Part shown: one piece after another, positions 21,791 through 32,274 of the stretch
Position numbering within the stretch: position 1 is the first letter of the stretch
Layout: every line of letters starts with the position of its first letter
Assembly: GCA_035772405.1 (NCBI GenBank)
Contig: JAYKKM010000224.1
Coordinates: 1,308,501-1,372,500 of the forward strand
Source of the DNA: Chrysogorgia sp. JL179-B06
Lineage: Eukaryota > Cnidaria > Anthozoa > Scleralcyonacea > Chrysogorgiidae
Length of the DNA: 64,000 nt
Reading direction: 5' to 3'
Made by a program: the position numbers and the translations under genes
Notes under the pieces: model-generated
Told to the model about the DNA's origin: nothing
Seen by the model: only the letters and a program-made list of their open reading frames with translations
Databases searched by the model: none

Positions 21791-23097
21791 GTTTCTGACT
21801 ATACGGGGCCGTTCACACTAGTGAGTTAGATCGATCTCGGATCAACGAAAACACAAAATATAAAAAAGCCGGTAAAAGCCGGTCTCCTCACAGTATACAT
21901 TGTAAAGCTTATAAAATTACCAAGCGTTTGATGTGGTCAAATTAACTTTTGGTTACCTGGTGGAGTAGTAATCGTCAATTCAAAGCGTCAATGCTTGATA
22001 AAACGTCCTGAATTTTGAAAAGAACAGCGATCAACCATTGAAATTTTAGCTTTCCAAGTAGATTTATTGAAAAGGTAACGAGGTAAATCTAAAGTTGAAG
22101 AAAGCTTCGTATTGTTAACTTCAAGAAAACATTGATTTTGTTAACACACTACCTTAGTATTGCCATATTTTTCGGGCACTCGTATATATATTTTTCGGCC
22201 ATTGTTTATAATTTTTTTTGTTCTACAGCACGCTCGCGCCAGTCCTCCGCATCACACATGGATCACGCGCTTATAGGCCGTTTCCACGCCCGTGTTTTAT
22301 AGCGCCCTGGTATTTCTTTATTCGTGAATATCCTGACCGACGAGAGGTAAATTAAACATTTTACACCTTTTCCATGTTCTCTTGGTGAACTATATCTATA
22401 AAAAGTGTTGTGTTTTTGGGTTTTATTGAAACTTTCAATAAGGTAAACGTCGCCCTCACAAATTATACGGGAATTCTCGTTCGCTTTAGCGTTGCTTTGT
22501 CCACTTTAAATACTTATAATTTCGGCCTATTTTTGCAAAATCAATTGTGCAAATTGACAGGGAAGATTGCTATATTTTATTTGTGGTTTTCTCTCACTGT
22601 CGAAGTGTTGTTCGGTGATTTTTTGTTGGCTACAAGAACAAAATGAATGGTTTCTTCGTGAATATCCTGTCCGACGAGAAGTAAAATAACTGACATAATT
22701 TTACACCTTTTCCATGTTCTCTTGGTGGACTATATCTTTAAAAGTGTTGTGTTTTGGGGTTTTATTGAAACTTTCAATAAGGTAAACGTCGCCCTCACAA
22801 ATTAAATGAAATTCTCGTTCACTTTTAGCGTTGCTTTGTCCACTTTAAATACTTATAATTTCGGCTTATTTTTGTAAAATCTTGTGAAAATTAACAGGGA
22901 AGATTGCTATATTTTATTTATAGTTATTGTGCATATGTATAGAATGTTAATAAATGTTTAAAAACGATGATGGGTCGGCATGATTTGCTTTTTGTGTGTA
23001 CAAGATCGACCTCAAAATTGCCGTGTTTGGATACTCTTATCCAAACACGCGTATTGACCAATCAGAACACGCGTAGCTCACATGTTATTTTATAAAA

Positions 23098-23385
23098 CGT
23101 AATACCACAATGCAAGTCTTTAATGTCATTTCGCAATGTCATAATCGAGTTACATAATGAAAGGTCGGTATTGCATTTGATAATAACAAATCGGAATTGC
23201 AAAACTTCAAAATCTAATCGCAAACAACGTGGATTCGTAATGCCGTAATGTATTAAATAGCAAAACTTAATGTTCCAATGATGTTTCATCATAACGGTAT
23301 CGCACAATCACAAATCGTAATAGCATAACATAATGTATGCATTCCACAACGTATAATATATTAATTTTGGCCCGTGAATCACCTT
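23098..23385 (-). repeat. Right arm of the 285-bp inverted repeat pair
   Basis: Reverse complement of 12658-12939. It abuts the right terminus of the 5.4-kb palindromic element. Its outer end GTGAATCACCTTGAGCC recurs inverted at 24523-24537. Confidence 0.8.
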
Positions 23386-23686
23386 GAGCCTGCGGTCGCC
23401 TAATATTGTCAGCGGATTTTTTACTAGTATTCCGCTGGAGCATGATGATTCACTATGCGAAGAATATGCTAAATCAGTATTAAAACGAAGAGCATACTGT
23501 CCGAAAATGGAAACATATCTTGTGCTGTGGAAGTCTAATTTTATAATAACCATAATTTAATAATAACCATTTGCCATTTTGGGTAAGATATCATATATGG
23601 TTAATAATAATACTATTTTTAAAAAATACTAATGGTATTGAAAGCTTTTGCCTTGATCAGTGCAATTATTTAGTGACTATATAACC

Positions 23687-24048
23687 AGCAGCCTGTGACG
23701 GTTTGGGAAAAACTATATGACTGGCAGTTTATAATAGCATACTAAGTGTTTAGATGACCGGTCGCTTACGACTTTAAATACATTTTCATTTTGCTTATGC
23801 TGTCTTAGTGTAGTGGTTAGTTTCCCCTGTTGCAATGCTGAAACTGACGGGTTCAAACCCGCAACGCACATCTTTTTGTGACTTTTCTTTTAATTTTTTT
23901 CTTTCATTACTTTTTGTTTTATTTTTTAATGGTTAGGGTTAGGGTTAGCATTTGGGTTATGATAGGGTTTACGTTAGAATTATTGTTACGATTACTGACT
24001 GCCAGTCATATATAGTTCTTTCAAAACTGTGACCGGCCGGCGGCTGCC
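23687..24048. mobile_element. 362-bp foldback element containing a tRNA-like segment
   Basis: CAGCAGCCTGTGACGGTTTG at 23687 through GACTGGCAG (23727) pairs with CTGCCAGTC at 23999 through GCGGCTGCC at 24048. No target duplication was identified. Inside lie a tRNA-like segment and three TTAGGG units. Confidence 0.6.
23801..23872 (+). repeat. tRNA-derived SINE-like segment
   Basis: TAGTGTAGTGGTTAG fits an A box/D arm and GGGTTCAAACCC (about 23849-23860) is a perfect B box with a T-stem-like palindrome. The acceptor stem does not close well, so a SINE head is more likely than a tRNA gene. It is followed by a T-rich stretch and GGTTAGGGTTAGGGTTAG at about 23932. Confidence 0.5.
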
Positions 24049-24595
24049 AATTATTTACAGTCGCCAAGAACTTACTACATGTACCTTAGCTTCGAGTCTT
24101 CGGTAAAGACGATTTACTCCTACATTTCATCAACGCTATATTTATTTAGGTACTGTATGCCTAGGAAACGAGAATGATCTATTCCGTATTTGGCTTGGGA
24201 AAAGATTCAGTTTCGTGCGAACTACTGCTACTGTACTGCTATACTCATAGATATAGGAGTCTCCTATATCTATGGCTGTACTGTAGTGAACTGTAGTGAA
24301 ATACTTTCCTGATTTTGTTGTTGTAGGAGCGGACAAGGTTTATCTTTTTGAGAAGTAGTTGGGAATACTGCACCTTCTCAGGAAATTATTTATTTATTTA
24401 TTTTTTAATGCAAGTTGTTTGGAAATTTGAAACACTTCGCGTTTTCCGCAAAACATGCATCAAGCGATCTTAAGTAATGTTAAGTATAGTACAAAAACCG
24501 CTATTATTATACTAAGATTGCGGGCTCAAGGTGATTCAACGGTTTCCCTGAAAGCGGGAAACTTGATTTAAACTTGATTCGAAATTCGAATCTGA

Positions 24596-24759
24596 ATGAG
24601 CAAAATGGCCGCGGCGGCGTCACATTCTAATTCTAACGTTAACGTAAACCCCGCGTGTTCAAATGTTGAAGATATTGATTCAAATAGCACTTCTACAAGT
24701 GAAACTTGTAGTGAAACTGCAAGTGTAACTACAAGGAAGCGGTCTTCAGACAAACAAAG
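24596..24759 (+). CDS. cGAS-like receptor (cGLR, Mab-21 superfamily), exon 1
   Basis: This exon encodes residues 1-54 plus two bases of codon 55. It opens MSKMAAAASHSN and is rich in Ser, Thr and Asn, ending in the basic stretch TTRKRSSDKQR; it should be disordered and could bind nucleic acid or act as a nuclear signal. The donor is AAAG|GTGAGT, a near-perfect 5' splice site at 24760, in phase 2. An in-frame ATG nine bases later (24605) has a better context (A at -3, G at +4), so the true start may be Met4. Exon 1 was joined to exons 2 and 3 because phases agree and the sum is an exact multiple of three. No TATA box was seen upstream. Confidence 0.7.
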
Positions 24760-26040
24760 GTGAGTCACTGAGTTTAGTGAGTTGCAAATACAGTAGATCC
24801 TTCCTTCGTCTGACCCCTGTTCGTCTATACTAACTCGATCAGCATTCAGCCTTAGCTGGGGCGGGTTATACTGTACGAAGCCCGGATACCTTATATAATC
24901 CAGTGGATAACCAGCGGATACTTAACTTCTGCAAGTGAAAAATCGATCGAACAGCGCCATCCATGCGTGATATAAAAGTGTTGTGCTGCTGCTGCATCAT
25001 ACATAGGTAGTGTAGAAATACAAGTCGAAAACTCTAAAAGATTGGTATACTGCCGAGATACATATCGTTTCCAGCGAAGGCTCTCGAATTACAGTACGTT
25101 TATGGACCTCTTACACAATACACATATGGCCAACCTTTTAATACATTAATTTAAATGTTCTGTTAATTTCTTGTAATTATATAAATGTTTGATATTTATT
25201 ATTCACTATTTATGATTAATAAGTCATATATCAATTTATATACAGCAATATAAAATAATTTTCATGAACATTATAGATTAGTGGTAATAAATTGTGTCAG
25301 TGAAATAGCGGCTAAACTGCATAATGCAATGCCACTTTTGAGACATACCTGTAGGTTGGAGACACTGGCTCCATGGCTGGTCGTGGAGCTCATTGGAGCC
25401 ACGGAGTGCATAAAAAATTACTATACACTAATAATAGTGTTAGCATTAGGGTGATAGTTAGGTGGGGGTTATGGTTATATAGGGGTTAGTCATCAATTAG
25501 TTTTGATGCTTAGAATAGGGAGTGTAGTGGAGCCATGGAGCTTTTATATTCACATAAAGCTTGAAAAAGTGGCATTGTATTGTGCAATTGCTCCAAAAAG
25601 CTATTTCAAATTCAAATTATAAGACTGCTTTGCATTATCCAGTTTATAATATTGATAATTTTAATACATTGTCAAATATGCAGATCTTAATGTATCTAGG
25701 CCAGACTTAATTCTTTTATTTGTTGGATTATGGATTTTGCTCATTAATATTCCAGGAAGGGGTGGGCAAAAAAGAAAAAAAGCATTTTGTCCAATACCCA
25801 TCTAAAGTCAAAGAATAAATCATTGCAAGTGTGAACTTTCTGTCACTCACTTGCCCTATATTATGTCAGGCCTGGAGCATAGGAAAATAATTCAGGGGGC
25901 TCAGGCTGGGTTTTTTAAATATAAGGTCTCTGAAATAGTGTTTCTTGCCTTTTTCTGTTCTACTGTAACAACAACTTCTTAAAATTAAAGCAATTGAGGT
26001 GGGAACCATAATTTGAAATTGAACATTTTATTAGCTAACG
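24760..26040. other. Intron 1, 5' part: no further gene seen
   Basis: Intronic AT-rich DNA after the GTGAGT donor. No coding similarity or clear repeat structure was recognised. Confidence 0.5.
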
Positions 26041-26085
26041 TTTATGTTTGACCACTGAGTTACGGAGGCTCTAGTCAATGGCCAG

Positions 26086-26158
26086 GCCTCCATAGCTCAG
26101 TGGTCAGAGCACTGCACTAGCATCGCAGGGTTGCGAGTTCAATTCCAGCTGGAAGGCC
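26086..26158 (+). repeat. tRNA-Ala-like (AGC) unit, left arm of a foldback
   Basis: GCCTCCATAGCTCAGTGGTC begins a 73-base tRNA-like sequence: D arm GCTC/GAGC, anticodon stem CTGCA/CGCAG with loop CTAGCAT giving anticodon AGC (Ala), and a T arm around GAGTTCAATTCC. The acceptor and T stems have mismatches, and it is part of an inverted pair, so it is a tRNA-derived repeat and probably not a functional tRNA. The partial sequence GACCACTGAGTTACGGAGGC at 26050-26069 is an inverted copy of its 5' half. Confidence 0.55.
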
Positions 26159-26243
26159 TTGAAGTTGCATTTTTCGCAACTGGTGTGTTGGAATATATAT
26201 TTTAAGACCAAACTGCCGGTCCAGTTGTGAAAAATGCAACTTC

Positions 26244-26318
26244 AAGGCCTTCTGGCTGGAATTGAACCTGCGACCGTGATTGCTAGTGCAGTGCTCTGAC
26301 CACTGAGTTACGGATGCC
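26244..26318 (-). repeat. tRNA-Ala-like unit, right arm of the foldback
   Basis: Reverse complement of the unit at 26086-26158, with a few substitutions. Flanking bases also pair (AAGTTGCATTTTTC on one side, GAAAAATGCAACTT on the other), giving a hairpin of about 230 bp. The tail sequence CACCATAAATCCTTAGAACA occurs at 26393 and again near 26540, and a related form is at 42562. Confidence 0.55.
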
Positions 26319-26319
26319 T

Positions 26320-27491
26320 TTGCTGAGAGGCTAGTCACAAGTTCTGTATATATAGTGGTGGTAATGCCAGGATAAGATTCTGGGTATATTACTTCACCAT
26401 AAATCCTTAGAACATGTAGTTGTGCCATTTTGTTATTTAGTTTGATGTCTTATGAAACAATTAAATTCAGAGAACACAAGTTTGATAGTTTAATAAAGGC
26501 TCTCACAGATAGATAAGATTCTGGGTATAATTATTACTTCACCATAAATCCTTAGAACATGTAGTTTAATTGAGTGAAATGCCAAATATTACTTATTTAA
26601 ATTAAGTTTTGTGCTGCATTGATAGCTATGTACTGTAGAAATACAAATAGAAAACTCTAAAAGGTTAGTGTACATGTATCTGTAGTAAGGATAGTAAGTG
26701 TGCAGAAGACGTCTGACTTTTTGAGAATATATATAGGTTCTCTCTGCATGACAAAAGACCTTTGCTTGAAATTCTAGACCTCTTACACTAACACTGTTTT
26801 GGCAGTACACCAACCTTTTAGAGTTTTTGATTTGTATTCAATCCTTATTTATTCGTTGCTATTCTTGAGTGGAGTATTTAGATTTAATTTGCTAAGGCCT
26901 GAAGTGTTGTTCACTAGGTTATTAAATCTCAGTGTGAACATCCAAGGATAACCAGTTGGCCTGGGATTATTTCCATGATAAAATTGCTACAGGTTAACAG
27001 GTCCAATCAGGTTTTCTTTAAAATTATCCAAGCCAACCTTTATGAACATATTTACAAACATTGTCATTGACTACAACATTGACAATGTATATTAATGTAT
27101 TTTGATCCAATTGGTCAATTTACATGTAAACAAAAATGAAGTCTGTTTGCCCAGGCATTGGGGCGCAAAGGATTTTGGGGACACCAAAACACCCATGCCA
27201 CAGCACTTTTTTATTTTTTTCAATTTTTTACTTCAATTTTTTAAAGGTACAGGTACTAGGTTAGTTTTGGGTTATTGTACTGTAGTTTACTAGTTTTAGG
27301 GTTACTTTGTATAATTTTTTGGGTTAGCTCTAGGTTTTGTTTCACACTTCAATTTGATACCAGTAGATGGAAACTACTGTAATTTTTAATTGCCAACCGG
27401 CCAATGTTATATAGAGAACTGAGATAAGAACTAGAGTACAAACAATATATAAATGTATTGCTGTTAAAGAGGTTCTCCAAAATACACGTGG
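26320..27491. other. Intron 1: no gene seen, short duplicated SINE-like tails
   Basis: AAGATTCTGGGTAT...CATAAATCCTTAGAACATGT is present twice (26369-26418 and 26515-26563). TACACCAACCTTTTAGAG (26809) resembles, inverted, CTAAAAGGTTAGTGTAC (26656). The rest is unassigned. Confidence 0.45.
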
Positions 27492-27840
27492 AGATGAAAA
27501 ATCTTACTGACTTTAGTTTATTTCCAAAGATCGCAAGTTGAAGTTGGAGAGTTTGTTAAATTTTGGTGCCATATTTGTTTCTCAAATATGACGTCACTGA
27601 GTGCTACTTTTTTCCGCATGAGGAATTAAGGTTGTTTATTTCGGCTAATTTTCATCCAAAGAGAACTCACAACAGCTATCACATATATGTGATCGCCATC
27701 AAAACAATGCCACTGCCGATAAAGAAGCACTCAATGACGTTATATTTTCAAAACAAATATAGTGTCAAAATCTTCAAATATTCAACTTTAGGAATGCTGA
27801 AACTTTTGGAATAAACTAAAGTCAGTAAAATCTTTCATAT
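27492..27840. mobile_element. 349-bp MITE in intron 1
   Basis: ATCTTACTGACTTTAGTTTA near the left edge is matched, inverted, by TAAACTAAAGTCAGTAAAAT at the right edge, about 35 bp of TIR. Inner segments also pair weakly (CATATTTGTTTCTCAAATATGACGTC against GACGTTATATTTTCAAAACA...). No target duplication was established and no coding sequence is visible. Confidence 0.65.
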
Positions 27841-28186
27841 GAACTTTCGCGTTCGAAACGCGGTTCAGACGCGTTCTGGCTGCGGTTGGATCGCAGGCGT
27901 GACGCGGAGACACTCGGCCTGGCCGCGGTTGAACTAAGGTCGTTTTCGGAAATCATATTTCGGAATACATTATCGATCCCGAACTTTAGCGTCATATCAG
28001 AATTTGAAATAAATATGTTACACGTTCATTGATGATAGAAACAGAATTGTTTCACTAAAGTCTTCTGGAATCTGTGTTAAAACTTGAAAATAATAGAAAC
28101 GCTAAAAGAAGAAGGCATTAAGACATCGCCATCGGCGGCGGTTACTTATTTCTGCTTCGGTATCAACAACGAAGTGGCAGCATATA
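27841..28186. other. Intron 1: no gene seen, short CpG-rich patch
   Basis: 27845-27940 is unusually rich in CG dinucleotides (GCGTTCGAAACGCGGTTC, CGTGACGCGGAG) compared with its surroundings. No feature recognised. Confidence 0.4.
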
Positions 28187-28313
28187 TGTAAGTAAACTGG
28201 TTAATATCATAGACTTTATTCAAGATCTCTTCTAGTAATAACACAACAATCCGACATTCTCCCCGTCTTTTACACGCATGCGTTAAGACAGTTACCGCTG
28301 TCCATATCCTACA
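28187..28313 (-). repeat. 3' LTR of Gypsy element (127 bp)
   Basis: Direct repeat of 34488-34615, sharing CACAACAATCCGACATTCTC and ACACGCATGCGTT blocks with about ten differences. In element orientation it starts TGTAGGATATGG. It is short for a Gypsy LTR. Confidence 0.85.
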
Positions 28314-28370
28314 CTACTCCCCTGTCAAATAAACCTATTTTCTATTGTCCAAATCTAGATGGGGGTTTAC

Positions 28371-29833
28371 TTATCCGTCCACTTCGGGTTTGTACAATCT
28401 CTCTCTCTCTTGTATATTGTGTGTTTCAGTTCCTCTATCAATCGTTTCGTCTCCTATTTCTACCATTACTTGTAATTCTTCAGGAAGATCTCTTGTAACG
28501 TGTGTGTTGTTAGAAACTCTTTCTTGTACTTTATCTCTGCTGTTGTCTTCCTTGCGGTATGGTGTCCAGCATCGTTTGAGGCGGTTATGATGAACAACCA
28601 ACTGCCTTCGACCATTCTCCAACTTAATCCTGTACGTCACTCCCTTGTCACCATTATTATCGAATCTTTTCTTTACAACATAAGGACCCACCCATGGCAA
28701 AACTAGTTTGTTTGCTCTGCCTCGACGTGCTGTTGGATCAAATAACCACACTCGATCTCCAACTGAATAAGAGTGTTCTTGGCCCACTGGTCATAACCAC
28801 GTTTCTGACGTTTTCTATCACCTTCTAAAAAAACTATCGGAAGTTTGAAATGCGTCCTTCAATGTATTCTTCACTTTCTTGGCAAAACTTGTCGCGTTTT
28901 CTTGATGATCTGATGGTGGAATTGGTATCAATAAGTCGGTAGGAAGTCTCATTTCCCGTCCATTAGTGAGAAAGTAAGGTGTAAAACCATTTACTGATGT
29001 ATTATACGCCATAGCTGCTACACTTAAATGTTTGTCCCAATCTTCAGGATGTCCTGTGAAAATGATGTCAGCGACAGTTTCTGCGCGTTGATTTGCTAAA
29101 GGATAGACATTGACAAATTTTGTAAAAGCATCCATTAACACTATAGGACATACTTGTTTCCACGAGGCGTCTTTGTCAGCTCCATTATATCAGCATGGAC
29201 AACCTCTCCAGGTCGTGTGGCTACAATTTGTCGTAGAAATGCACACGGTTTAGGATTGGGACTTTGTCTTCGTTGACATGTATCACATTGTTGGCACAAC
29301 TTCTCAATATCTGTAGTCATGCCTGGCCAGTAGTATCTCATCTTCATCTTTAAGATGGTCTTCTGTGTTCCCATGTGACATTGCTCTTCGTGCACTTCTT
29401 GAAAAATTCTTTTAGCATGCCTTTTAGGGAGAACAACTTGATAATACCGATTCTTTCTGCGAGGTAGTTGATAACGTCTGCACAAGATATTATCTTTGAT
29501 AACCAGCTTATTTGCTCTCCATTCAGTTTTAAGAAGAAACTGGTTACCAAGAAGGTAGTGTCTGAAGTGTTGAAGGGTATCCCGTATGGCTATGGCTTCC
29601 CTGTCGTAAGTAGAATAACCTCGTTCTCTCTTTGTAAGTGTTCTACTAAAATATGCGATGGGGTGTAGGGATCCAGATGAATGTTCCTGATGTAATGCTC
29701 CAATATCTGATGCATCTGTTGTCACCACAAACTGTTTGGATGTATCAGGATGACCAAGGATAGGTGCAGTGATGAGGCACTGTTTTAATTTCTGAAAGGC
29801 TGCCTCGGTTTCTTCCAGGGATGGATCCAGCAT
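28371..29833 (-). pseudogene. Gypsy pol: RNase H and integrase, broken
   Basis: From 29833 down: ETEAAFQKLKQCLITAPILG, TTDASDIGAL (RNase H Asp), YDREAIAI and FRHYLLGNQF (RNase H), then integrase HHCC zinc region (VHEEQCHMGTQKT and CQQCDTC), then VVHADIMELTK (first catalytic Asp). The frame breaks at 29141 and continues as MDAFTKFVNVYPLANQR. Between ADII and GHPEDWDKHLSVA a large part of the catalytic core is missing, including the expected second Asp and Glu. The C-terminal part (28787-28371) has YSVGDRVWLFDP and GPYVVKKRF, the usual Gypsy integrase tail. Clearly inactive. Confidence 0.88.
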
Positions 29834-29864
29834 GATCTGGTAGGGGGGTGCTCTGGTGCCGAGT

Positions 29865-29980
29865 TGTGTCGGTCATGCGCGCCGCGCGCCCCATCAGTAT
29901 TCTGGCGGTCATGCGTACCACGCGCCATCAGTATTCTGGCGGTCATGCGCGCCGCCCGCCCATCACTGCATCAGTATTCT
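29865..29980. repeat. Tandem array of about 36-bp units, three copies
   Basis: GGTCATGCG(C/T)..C(C/G)CGC..CATCAGTATTCTGGC repeats three times; the last is lengthened by a few bases (CACTGCATCAG). Confidence 0.7.
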
Positions 29981-30339
29981 GGCAATTTGGCAAAACAGCC
30001 TCCATGCAGTCTGCAGTACAACTGTACAACTGTACAACTTAGTTACTGAGTAGCTAGTTGTAGCCTTGTAGGGACTGAGGGACAGGGAGAAGTTTATAAA
30101 TATAATACTTATTAGTTAATAGTGTAATGTGTATTACAGTAGATTCTATTCTCTTAACTTCATAGTATGCTTTTGAAAAGCAGAAGAATTAAAATTTAAA
30201 AATATAAATATTGCTTAGATCAGTTAGATGGGTTCCAGACTCCAGAGGCATCAGGCATGCATGATGCATCCAAAGGGCCAAACCTAGCAAAATATTATCA
30301 AACATGATTGCAGTCATGGTCACAATCACATGAATAAAG

Positions 30340-31135
30340 AAATACCTAATGGTTTTCCGTGTTTGGATACTCTGATCCAAACACGCGGGATGTTGCGAGA
30401 CTTGAGAAAAGCGTAAAAAAACACGAGCCGCTAAGCGAGTGTTTTTAGCTTTTCGAAAGTCGAGCAACATCCCAAGTGTTTGGATCAGAGTATCCAAACA
30501 CGGAAAACCATTTGGTATTTCTTTTATAAAATAACCACAGAGAAATATCACTAAAAGTTATTAATATAATTAGATCAACATTGCAATTCTCCCAAAAACC
30601 ATCAACTACCAATCAGGGGAAGTCTTTCATGTTCTTCTAAGATATCTCACTGTTGAAGTGTTGTTCGGTGATTTTTTGTTGGCTACAAGAACAAAATGAA
30701 TGGTTTCTTCGTGAATATCCTGCCCGACGAGAGGTAAAATGAACATTTTACACCTTTTCCATGCTCTCTTTGTGGACTATATCTATAAGAATGTTTTGTT
30801 TTGGGGTTTTATTGAAACTTTCAATAAGGTAAACGTCGCCCTTACAAATTATACGGGAATTCTCGTTCGCTTTTATAGCGTTGCTTTGTCCACTTTAAAT
30901 ACTTATAATTTCGGCCTATTTTTGCAAAATCTTGTGAAAATTAACAGGGAAGATTGCTATATTTTATTTATAGTTATTGTGCATATGTATAGAATGTTAA
31001 TAAATGTTTAAAAACGATGATGGGCCGGCATGATTTGCTTTTCGATCGACCCTCAAAATTCCCGTGTTTGGATACTCTTATCCAAACACGGGTACTGACC
31101 AATCAGAGCGCTTGTTGTGTACATGTTATTTTATA
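30340..31135. mobile_element. Deletion derivative of the 17.6-23.1 kb palindrome family
   Basis: It consists of the hairpin (30340-30520), a shortened B segment (to about 30640), the arm sequence with GTGTTGTTCGGTGATTTTTT and ATAAGGTAAACGTCGCCC, and the terminus CCAATCAGAGCGC...TGTTATTTTATAA at 31100-31135. The order is the same as in the arms of the large palindrome, so both derive from one family. Confidence 0.75.
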
Positions 31136-31282
31136 ATATCTAACACCACTACAGCAAGGCACTAGTCACTAGTCTTGCTTGACTACTGTATTTGAATTGT
31201 AATTGTTGTTCACAGTTCACTTATCATCATGCATGTTGTTACTCAAATTACTGTATCTCGCACCCCCCCCCGTACATCCATC

Positions 31283-32180
31283 CCTGGTTTCTTCATTCCA
31301 CTCAAACTTGTCCTTTTCCAATGTACAAGGGATTGGCAATCTTTGCATAGTTATAGGGACAAACTTTCTCCACCAGCCACACACGCCTAGAAAGGTTTGC
31401 ACTTCTTTAACATCCTGGAGGGTTTTCCATTGACAAATTGCAGATGTTTTTTCCACATCAGGTGTGACTCCTTTCTTGGATACTTTATGCCCAAGCCATG
31501 TAACTTCATCTGTAGCTAAATGACACTTTTTAGCTTTGATTTTCAGACCATGCTTTCTCAGACAATTGAATACTTCTTGAAGGCGATGTAAATGATCCCC
31601 AAAGGAGTTTGATATAATACATATATTATCCATATATAAGATAAGGCGATCCTGAGGAATGGTGTTGAAAACCACCATCTGCATTAGGCGACATCAAGTG
31701 GCAGGGCTGTTTTTAAGCCCCTGCGGCATTCTTGTGGGTGAACGAAAAGCAGTTTTTTCTTTGTCATTTGGTGTTAAAGGAACTTGCATGTATCCTTGAG
31801 CCAGATCAATGGTGCTAAAATAAGAGGCTGCACTTAGCTTATCTAAACAATCTTGAACATTTCCAGTTGGAAAGGTATCAGACTGTGTTACCTTGTTCAG
31901 TGGTCTATAGTCTACACAAATGCGAATACGTCCATCTTTTTTTCTAACAGGAACGATGGGGGAATGCCCATGGTGAGTTGGATGGTTCAATTTTTCCTTC
32001 TTTGTAGAGAGTTTCCACTTTTTCATTCACTTTATCTACATACCCCAACGGTAATCGACGAGGCGCACAGTTAATTGGCTGGTTTATCATAACATCAATA
32101 TTGTGATGCATTATAGGTGTGAGGCCTTGGTTTCCAGGTGACTCGAAGACATCACTATTGTCACGCAGCAGCTGTTTCAA
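31283..32180 (-). pseudogene. Gypsy reverse transcriptase, broken
   Basis: From 32180 down: DVFESPGNQG, HNIDVMINQPINCAPRRLPL and EKVETLYKEGKIEPSNSPWA, then after a frameshift near 31970 HSPIVPVRKKDGRIRICVDY and FSTIDLAQGYMQVPL (first RT Asp) and MPQGLKNSPAT. After a second shift near 31690 comes LILYMDNICIISNS, where the usual second Asp of YxDD is Asn, followed by WLGHKVSKKGV and QTFLGVCGWWRKFVP. The frameshifts and the active-site change make it inactive. Confidence 0.85.
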
Positions 32181-32274
32181 CTGTTCTCCCTGTTGCTTTA
32201 TAGATCACTATAACGTTGTACATCTGATACTGGGTCATATGAAGGTATTTCCTCTGAAGGTTCAGACATCTCTA

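Larger units (their letters stand above)
17653..23095. mobile_element. 5.4-kb long-TIR palindromic element without obvious coding capacity
   Basis: The left terminus (ATAAAATAACATGTGAGCTA then CGCGTGTTCTGATTGGTCAA) is matched in reverse complement at the right end, and the inversion continues inward: 17653-18440 pairs with 22318-23095, and 19042-20380 pairs with much of 20340-22312. The left arm carries an extra 0.6 kb (18440-19041: B segment plus hairpin). The core consists of 211-bp tandem repeats in opposite orientation. I find no transposase, so it is probably non-autonomous. A deletion derivative of the same family sits at 30340-31135 inside a Gypsy element. Confidence 0.75.
23376..24537. 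mobile_element. Possible small TIR element, 1.16 kb
   Basis: GAATCACCTTGAGCC at 23376 and its reverse complement GGCTCAAGGTGATTC at 24523-24537 bracket a non-coding stretch that contains a nested foldback. The left end overlaps the 285-bp arm, so this may be three copies of one terminal sequence rather than a separate element. A perfect 13-bp-arm palindrome (ATAGATATAGGA/TCCTATATCTAT) is at about 24247-24275. Confidence 0.4.
29843..31262. mobile_element. Insertion splitting the Gypsy RT and RNase H parts
   Basis: Gypsy coding homology stops at about 29842 and resumes at about 31285; both edges carry a TTTCTTC/CCCTGG-type sequence. The insert begins with a short tandem array, then contains the palindrome-family copy at 30340-31135, with unassigned DNA between. 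Confidence 0.65.

Noticed and set aside
18103..22646. Repeated ORF of 78 residues starting MFLGFIETFNKVN (18103-18339 minus, 22410-22646 plus)
   Set aside because: It is copied exactly with the palindrome arms, is disrupted in the third copy at 30.7 kb, and shows no recognisable domain; it looks like a chance frame in a repeat.
23932..23955. Chromosome end or telomere
   Set aside because: Only three TTAGGG units, inside a small foldback element; interstitial.
26086..26158. Functional tRNA-Ala gene
   Set aside because: Acceptor and T stems have mismatches, and the unit is part of an inverted repeat with a shared tail, as in SINE-type elements.
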